Source: an uncultured Collinsella sp.
Lineage (GTDB): Bacteria > Actinomycetota > Coriobacteriia > Coriobacteriales > Coriobacteriaceae
DNA: 64,000 bases
Assembly: GCA_934646865.1 (NCBI GenBank)
Contig: CAKUEU010000003.1
Span: 1 to 64,000, forward strand
Direction of reading: 5' to 3'
Below, piece by piece: positions 59,664 to 64,000 of the stretch (positions are counted from its first letter, which is position 1; each line of letters starts with the position of its first letter). The notes beneath the pieces are model-generated. The model searched no databases, was not told the origin of the DNA, and saw nothing but the letters and a program-made list of their open reading frames with translations. Both the position numbers and the translations under genes were made by a program.

Positions 59664-61422
59664 GTTGATGTCTCGCCGCTGTCTGATCGAGGCGGCTGCC
59701 GGCGCGCTGCTGCTTTCGGGCTGCTCATCTCAGGACGAATCCTCGACAAATAAGGTAAAAAAGCAGGACAAGATTAAAAAGGCCGAGGCCTCCGACCAGT
59801 CCAAGCATCTGCGCGATAAGGACGAGCTGTACGAGGTCTACGACGACTCGGACATTGTGACCATGTACCTGACGGTCTCGCGCGGCAACAGCTCCGAGAA
59901 CACGGACCATAGTTGGGCCGAGATCAACACGTACTCGGTGTATGACTATGCCGACATGGGCGTGACGCGCTATCAGGTTATGGGCCTGCTGCAGGCGGGC
60001 GACGAAGAAGGCCCGGTGGCCGGCGAGGTTGGCTATGGCGAGGAAGCGCCCAATGCCACCGTGCAGGTGCGCGGCCAGACATCGAGCTCCTACACGCAAA
60101 AGAATTACAAGGTGGAGCTCAAAAAGGGCAAGGGCACCTGGCGCCAACAGCGCGCGATTGCGCTCAACAAGCACATGGGCGAGGGTATGCGTTTTCGCAA
60201 CAAGATGGCCTACGACCTTATCCGCGGGATTCCCCAGATGATGGGCCTGCGCACGCAGTTTGTGCATCTGTGGGTGTGCGACCAGACCGAAAAGTCCAAC
60301 GATACCTTTGAGGACTACGGCCTGTTTACGCAGGTGGAGCAGCTCAACAAGACGGCGCTTAAGGCACATGGCCTGGATAAGAGCGGGCACCTGTACAAGG
60401 TGAACAGCTTTGATTTCCATCGCTACGAGGACACCATTAAGCTTGCCGACGATCCCGACTACAACCAGGCAAACTTTGAGGGCATGCTCGAGATTAAGGG
60501 CGATTCGGACCACACCAAGCTCATCGAGATGCTCGATGCGCTCAACGACGAATCGCAAAAGATCGATGACGTGCTCGACACCTACTTTGATACCGAGAAC
60601 CTGGTCTATTGGCTGGCGTTTCAGATTCTGACGGGCAACTGCGATACGCAGAACCGTAACTGCTATCTGTATAGCCCGCTCAACTCCAATACGTGGTACA
60701 TCCTCGATTGGGACAACGACGGCATGCTGCGTAAGCTCGAGCTTTCTCTTGCCGGGTTCTCGGACTATGCGAGCTGGGAGCGCGGCGTAAGCAACTACTG
60801 GGGCAACGTGCTATTCAATCGTGCACTGCGCAGCGCATCGTTCCGCAGTGAGCTCGAACGCGCCGTGAAGGACCTGCGCTCGTATATGACCGAGGCACGC
60901 CTGAGCAAGATGATCAAGCACTATCGCGAGGTGACCGAGTCGCTCGTCTTTGCCGCCCCCGATATCGATAACCTGCCCGTGACAAAGGACCAATACGAGC
61001 AGATCGCCGCGGCGATTCCCTCCGAGATCGAGGAGAACTATAAGAGCTACTGCGAGAGCTATAAAAAGCCCATGCCGTTCTACATTGGCGTGCCGCAGAT
61101 CGATAACGGTAAGCTGCGCATTAACTGGGATGCGTCCTACGACTTTAAGGCGCGTGACATTCGCTATACCGTGGAGCTGGCGCGCGACTATGCCATAAGC
61201 GTCGTGCTTTTTAAGGCCGAGGACGTGCTACTTCCCGAGGTGACCTGCGATGCGCCCGATGCCGGCCAGTATTTTGTGCGCGTGCGCGCCACCAACTCAG
61301 ACGGCTATACGCAAGATGCGTTTGACTACTATGTGACCGACGACGGCAAGCACTACGGCATGAAGTGTTTTTACGTGCAGGACGGCGGTAAGGTCGTGGA
61401 GGACACGTATGAGGAGGGCTAG
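59653..61422 (+). CDS. CotH-family lipoprotein
   Basis: 589-aa protein with a lipobox (ALLLSGCSSQ, Cys near residue 26), hence surface lipoprotein. The CotH kinase-like core shows VQVRGQTSSSYTQKNYKVEL, FRNKMAYDLIRG and YILDWDNDGML, the Asp-bearing metal site. A C-terminal beta domain of fibronectin type follows (about residues 475-560). Its start overlaps pelG by 11 bases, so it belongs to the pel transcript. CotH proteins phosphorylate other proteins in Bacillus; in a non-spore-former the target is unknown. Confidence 0.88.
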   Translation: MIDKLMSRRCLIEAAAGALLLSGCSSQDESSTNKVKKQDKIKKAEASDQSKHLRDKDELYEVYDDSDIVTMYLTVSRGNSSENTDHSWAEINTYSVYDYADMGVTRYQVMGLLQAGDEEGPVAGEVGYGEEAPNATVQVRGQTSSSYTQKNYKVELKKGKGTWRQQRAIALNKHMGEGMRFRNKMAYDLIRGIPQMMGLRTQFVHLWVCDQTEKSNDTFEDYGLFTQVEQLNKTALKAHGLDKSGHLYKVNSFDFHRYEDTIKLADDPDYNQANFEGMLEIKGDSDHTKLIEMLDALNDESQKIDDVLDTYFDTENLVYWLAFQILTGNCDTQNRNCYLYSPLNSNTWYILDWDNDGMLRKLELSLAGFSDYASWERGVSNYWGNVLFNRALRSASFRSELERAVKDLRSYMTEARLSKMIKHYREVTESLVFAAPDIDNLPVTKDQYEQIAAAIPSEIEENYKSYCESYKKPMPFYIGVPQIDNGKLRINWDASYDFKARDIRYTVELARDYAISVVLFKAEDVLLPEVTCDAPDAGQYFVRVRATNSDGYTQDAFDYYVTDDGKHYGMKCFYVQDGGKVVEDTYEEG

Positions 61423-62200
61423 CGCGCTGCTTGAGCGCTTGGCGGCTCCGCCCGTGCGTGCAACGCAGGAGCGTTACCGCCACGAGCTCAAATATCTCAT
61501 TAACGAGGGCGAGCACGCCGCGCTTGCCTGCCGTATGGCCCCGGTCTTTAACCTGGACAAACATGCGCAGGCGGGCGGCTATACCATCCGCAGCCTGTAC
61601 TTTGATGACTACTGCAACTCGGCCTATGAGGAAAAAGACGCCGGCATCCTCATGCGCAAAAAGTATCGCGTGCGCATCTATAACGGCAGCGACAAGGTGA
61701 TTAAGCTCGAGCGTAAAAAGAAGTACGGCAGCTGGATCTACAAGGAGGACGCGCCGCTCACGCGTGGCGAGTTTGAGCAGATTCTGGCCGGTGACTACGA
61801 CTTTTTGCTGAGGAGCCCCTATCCGCTCTGTCGCGAGTTCTACATCGAGTGCATCTGCAATATGATGCGCCCGCGGACCATCGTGGACTACGAGCGCGAG
61901 CCGTGGGTGATGGACGAGGGCACCGTGCGCATTACCTTTGATAGCAACGTGCGCGCTGCGGTGGGGAGCTTTGACATCTTTGACGCGACCTTGCCCGCAT
62001 TGCCCGTGCTGGAGCCCGGCAAGCTGGTGATGGAGGTCAAGTTTACCGAGTTTTGTCCGCAGCTGGTGCGCGATATGGTGCCGCCGGGTGCGGCCGAACT
62101 CACGGCGGTCTCTAAGTACTGCCTGTGTTATGACAAGACCGCCTACCTGCGCGGTTTTAACTACTGGGAATCGGATTTTGAGAACCGAGGGGATATTTAG
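61409..62200 (+). CDS. VTC-domain protein (polyphosphate polymerase-like)
   Basis: 263-aa tunnel-fold protein of the VTC family: RYRHELKYLINEGEHAAL at the start, then IRSLYFDDYCNSAYEEKDAG, KLERKKKYGSWIYKED, and LVMEVKFTEFCP with the metal Glu. These match the basic tunnel and ExK pairs of VTC4-like polyphosphate synthases. Overlaps the cotH end by 14 bases. Bacterial VTC genes often lie with cotH and DUF4956 genes; the substrate in that setting is unproven. Confidence 0.88.
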   Translation: MRRASALLERLAAPPVRATQERYRHELKYLINEGEHAALACRMAPVFNLDKHAQAGGYTIRSLYFDDYCNSAYEEKDAGILMRKKYRVRIYNGSDKVIKLERKKKYGSWIYKEDAPLTRGEFEQILAGDYDFLLRSPYPLCREFYIECICNMMRPRTIVDYEREPWVMDEGTVRITFDSNVRAAVGSFDIFDATLPALPVLEPGKLVMEVKFTEFCPQLVRDMVPPGAAELTAVSKYCLCYDKTAYLRGFNYWESDFENRGDI

Positions 62201-62203
62201 ACC

Positions 62204-62869
62204 ATGAGCACTAGGGACTTTTTTAAGAACTCCGTCTTGGAGGCGTTTGGTCAGGTCGACGCTGCCAAGATTGGCCTGTCGCTGCTCGTGGCGCTCGCCA
62301 TGGGCATCCTGATCTACTACGTGTACAAGCGCTTTTTTACTGGCGTGGTCTATTCGCGCAGTTTTGCCGTGACGCTCGTGGGCATGTGCGTGCTCACCTG
62401 CATGGTCACGCTCGCGATCTCGACAAACGTGGTCATTTCGCTTGGTATGGTCGGTGCTCTGTCTATTGTCCGCTACCGTACGGCGGTCAAGGACCCGCTC
62501 GACCTGCTGTATCTGTTTTGGTCCATTACCACGGGCATTACGGCGGGAGCTGGTATGTATGCGCTCGTAGGACTCACGGCAGTGGTGATCGTGGTGATGA
62601 TCGCCGGCTTTGCGAGCCATCAGGACAAGGCACGCGTGTACATGATGGTCATCCACTACACGGGTCAGACCACCGGCGATGATATCGTGCGTGCATTTGG
62701 GCGCATCAAGTTTTCCGTCAAGTCCAAGACGATGCGCGGCGACAAGGTCGAGATGGCCGTTGAGGTGTTCTCGGACGGTGTGGATATGCCCTATGCCGAC
62801 GCCATCCGCGCGCTCGATGGCGTTGAGGACCTGACGCTCATCCAATACAACGGCGAGTACCACGGGTGA
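62204..62869 (+). CDS. DUF4956 membrane protein
   Basis: 221-aa protein with four hydrophobic helices in the first 135 residues. VISLGMVGALSIVRYRTAVK then DPLDLLYLFWSI is the family block with Arg-Tyr-Arg. A cytoplasmic ferredoxin-like tail of about 80 residues follows. 3 bases after the VTC gene. Function unknown; consistently linked to VTC and CotH genes. Confidence 0.88.
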   Translation: MSTRDFFKNSVLEAFGQVDAAKIGLSLLVALAMGILIYYVYKRFFTGVVYSRSFAVTLVGMCVLTCMVTLAISTNVVISLGMVGALSIVRYRTAVKDPLDLLYLFWSITTGITAGAGMYALVGLTAVVIVVMIAGFASHQDKARVYMMVIHYTGQTTGDDIVRAFGRIKFSVKSKTMRGDKVEMAVEVFSDGVDMPYADAIRALDGVEDLTLIQYNGEYHG

Positions 62870-62875
62870 TTTTGT

Positions 62876-62899
62876 TCCGGCGTTCTAACGAACGCCGGA
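62876..62899 (+). terminator. Perfect hairpin at the end of the pel operon
   Basis: TCCGGCGTTC-TAAC-GAACGCCGGA, 10-bp perfect stem, 6 bases past the DUF4956 stop. No T tract, so terminator strength is uncertain. Confidence 0.55.
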
Positions 62900-62981
62900 C
62901 CGCTCGACGCTGCTTGCGCTGACGTTTTCTCGACCTGGGTGGGCTAGTCTTGGTTTTGTTTTATGTAAGGGATGATGTCGC

Positions 62982-63974
62982 ATGGACGTGCAACAGCTAG
63001 AAGAGGCCTGGGCTGCAAGGGCTGGCGCGCGTGAGGCGCGTCTTGTTGCTGGCCCGCATGTGCCGGCGGCGCTGTCGCTGCTGGGGATTGTGCGGCCCGG
63101 TGATCGCCTGGTTGCTTTTGCGGACGACTTTGCCGATGCGTTTGCTCGCGGCTTTGATGGCTGCAATGTTGCGCTGGTGGGGGAGCCTGCGGCTGCGACG
63201 ATTGCTGCCGCGTCCGAGGGCTTTGATGCTTCGTTTGATGCCGAGGGGCCGCACCTGTGGTGGTTCGTCAACTCTATTGGCGGGTTTGGACTGCGCGTGC
63301 CCGATCTGCGTGCCCTGGGCCGCGCGGCTCGCGAGGCGCATGCGCTGCTTGTGGTGGATAACACCGTGGCAGGTGTTTTTGGATGCGATCCATTGCGCTT
63401 GGGTGCCGCGCTGTCGCTCGAGGCACTCGACCGTGTGTGTGCCGGCGAAGCTCCGCGCAAGCTCGTCGCCGTCTCGGTGGCGCGCTCGCAGCTCAAGCGC
63501 CATCGCGTGGATGCCGCCGCAGAGTGCGCACACGCGTTGCTTGCGGACTGCGGTGCGTCTGCGCTTGGCCTGTCTGCCGAGGAGACCGACGTGCTAGAAC
63601 GCGGGCTGTCCTCGCTCGATGCTCGCATGCAGGCGCACTTCGATCGCGCCCGTGCGCTGGCCGAGTATCTGGCTGCTAACGAGATGGTGTGTAACGTTCG
63701 CTATCCTGGGCTGGGTTCGCATCCCGATCATGCGGTTGCAACGGGAATCCTCGAGCACGGCTTTGGCCCGGCAGTTGAGTTTGACCTTATCGAGCGAAGT
63801 GCGGGTGAGCTGTTCGACACATTGCCGGGGGAGTTCCGCACGTCGCCCGCCGGCGGCGCAACGACACGCCTTTCGGCCCCACGCGGCAAGCAGGGGAGCA
63901 CCATCCGCCTCTTCGCTGGCACCGACGACCCCCTAACCGTAGCCGACGCCCTAGACAACGCCCTCCGTAACTAG
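62982..63974 (+). CDS. Cys/Met-metabolism PLP-fold protein, probably lacking the catalytic lysine
   Basis: 330-aa protein with the cystathionine gamma-synthase fold. PLP-ring Asp is in LLVVDNTVAGVFGCDPL (Asp 126), and AHFDRARALAEYLAANEMV then VRYPGLGSHPDHAVA form the usual C-domain opening. In family members the Schiff-base Lys follows as HSATKY. Here the aligned stretch is VAVSVARSQLKRH, with Arg 168 in place of Lys. The N-terminal phosphate-binding YSR segment is also missing. So it may be a degenerate, non-catalytic or altered enzyme; Lys 172 four residues on is the only nearby substitute. Ribosome site AAGGGATG. Confidence 0.7.
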   Translation: MDVQQLEEAWAARAGAREARLVAGPHVPAALSLLGIVRPGDRLVAFADDFADAFARGFDGCNVALVGEPAAATIAAASEGFDASFDAEGPHLWWFVNSIGGFGLRVPDLRALGRAAREAHALLVVDNTVAGVFGCDPLRLGAALSLEALDRVCAGEAPRKLVAVSVARSQLKRHRVDAAAECAHALLADCGASALGLSAEETDVLERGLSSLDARMQAHFDRARALAEYLAANEMVCNVRYPGLGSHPDHAVATGILEHGFGPAVEFDLIERSAGELFDTLPGEFRTSPAGGATTRLSAPRGKQGSTIRLFAGTDDPLTVADALDNALRN

Positions 63975-64000
63975 CTATTTTGGGGCTTGTCTCGGGGGAG

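Noticed and set aside
1-64000. Search by eye for tRNA and rRNA genes, integrases and complete insertion sequences
   Set aside because: None seen; only IS256-type fragments are present, so no mobile element boundaries are claimed.

Overview
The window reads as a chromosomal segment of a high-GC, gut-associated actinobacterium of the Coriobacteriia, most likely Collinsella or a close relative. The basis is codon use, a Gram-positive cell-wall adhesin, an anaerobic GlpA/GlpB/DUF1667-type dehydrogenase set and overall protein character; no database search was possible, so the genus is an inference.

Layout. 1-18 kb is mostly core: the 3' end of valS, folC, a 2150-residue sortase-anchored adhesin built of about 22 bacterial Ig-like (Big_4) domains, an M24 peptidase, a three-gene FAD/Fe-S oxidoreductase operon on the minus strand, a small zinc-ribbon membrane protein and a TGS-less thrS. 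Between these genes lie unusual palindromes: a nested cruciform, an array of four 57-bp palindromes spaced about 81 bp apart, and copies of a roughly 130-160 bp hairpin element with a conserved AAACCGCAGGT core. Two copies of that element are direct repeats that bracket the adhesin gene.

18-35.3 kb is one long plus-strand capsule/exopolysaccharide operon of the Wzx/Wzy type. It opens with a NusG paralogue (LoaP-like antiterminator) and a priming sugar transferase, followed by UDP-glucose dehydrogenase and a UDP-glucuronate epimerase-like enzyme. Then come a PssD/PssE pair, a pyruvyl transferase, a MenD-like ThDP enzyme with an SDR, three GT4-like glycosyltransferases, a DUF1919 protein, Wzy, a WalW-like deacetylase, Wzx and acyltransferases. 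Two 8-G tracts occur in it; one coincides with a frameshift in an acyltransferase, so it may be phase-variable. The operon ends in a decayed serine acetyltransferase fused to the tail of an opposing transglutaminase-like gene.

37-51.6 kb is an AT-richer accessory region that looks like a defence island with much decay. It holds a reverse transcriptase of unassigned class next to a tiny membrane-protein ORF, an unknown protein, a HEPN-like protein, a PD-(D/E)XK/SEC-C protein, an AbiLi/RloA-RloB pair, DUF2188 and DUF2335 proteins, IS256-type transposase fragments, relic ORFs and a HigB/HigA-ImmA toxin-antitoxin pair with two palindromic operators.

51.7-62.9 kb is a second exopolysaccharide locus, a Gram-positive Pel operon: pelD (degenerate GGDEF with an RXXD I-site, so a probable c-di-GMP receptor), pelE, a DUF2194 PelA-like deacetylase, pelF and pelG. 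It runs on without a gap into cotH, a VTC-domain gene and a DUF4956 gene. The window ends with a degenerate PLP-fold enzyme. The surface adhesin, two polysaccharide systems and the defence island together make this a surface-variation and defence segment of the genome.
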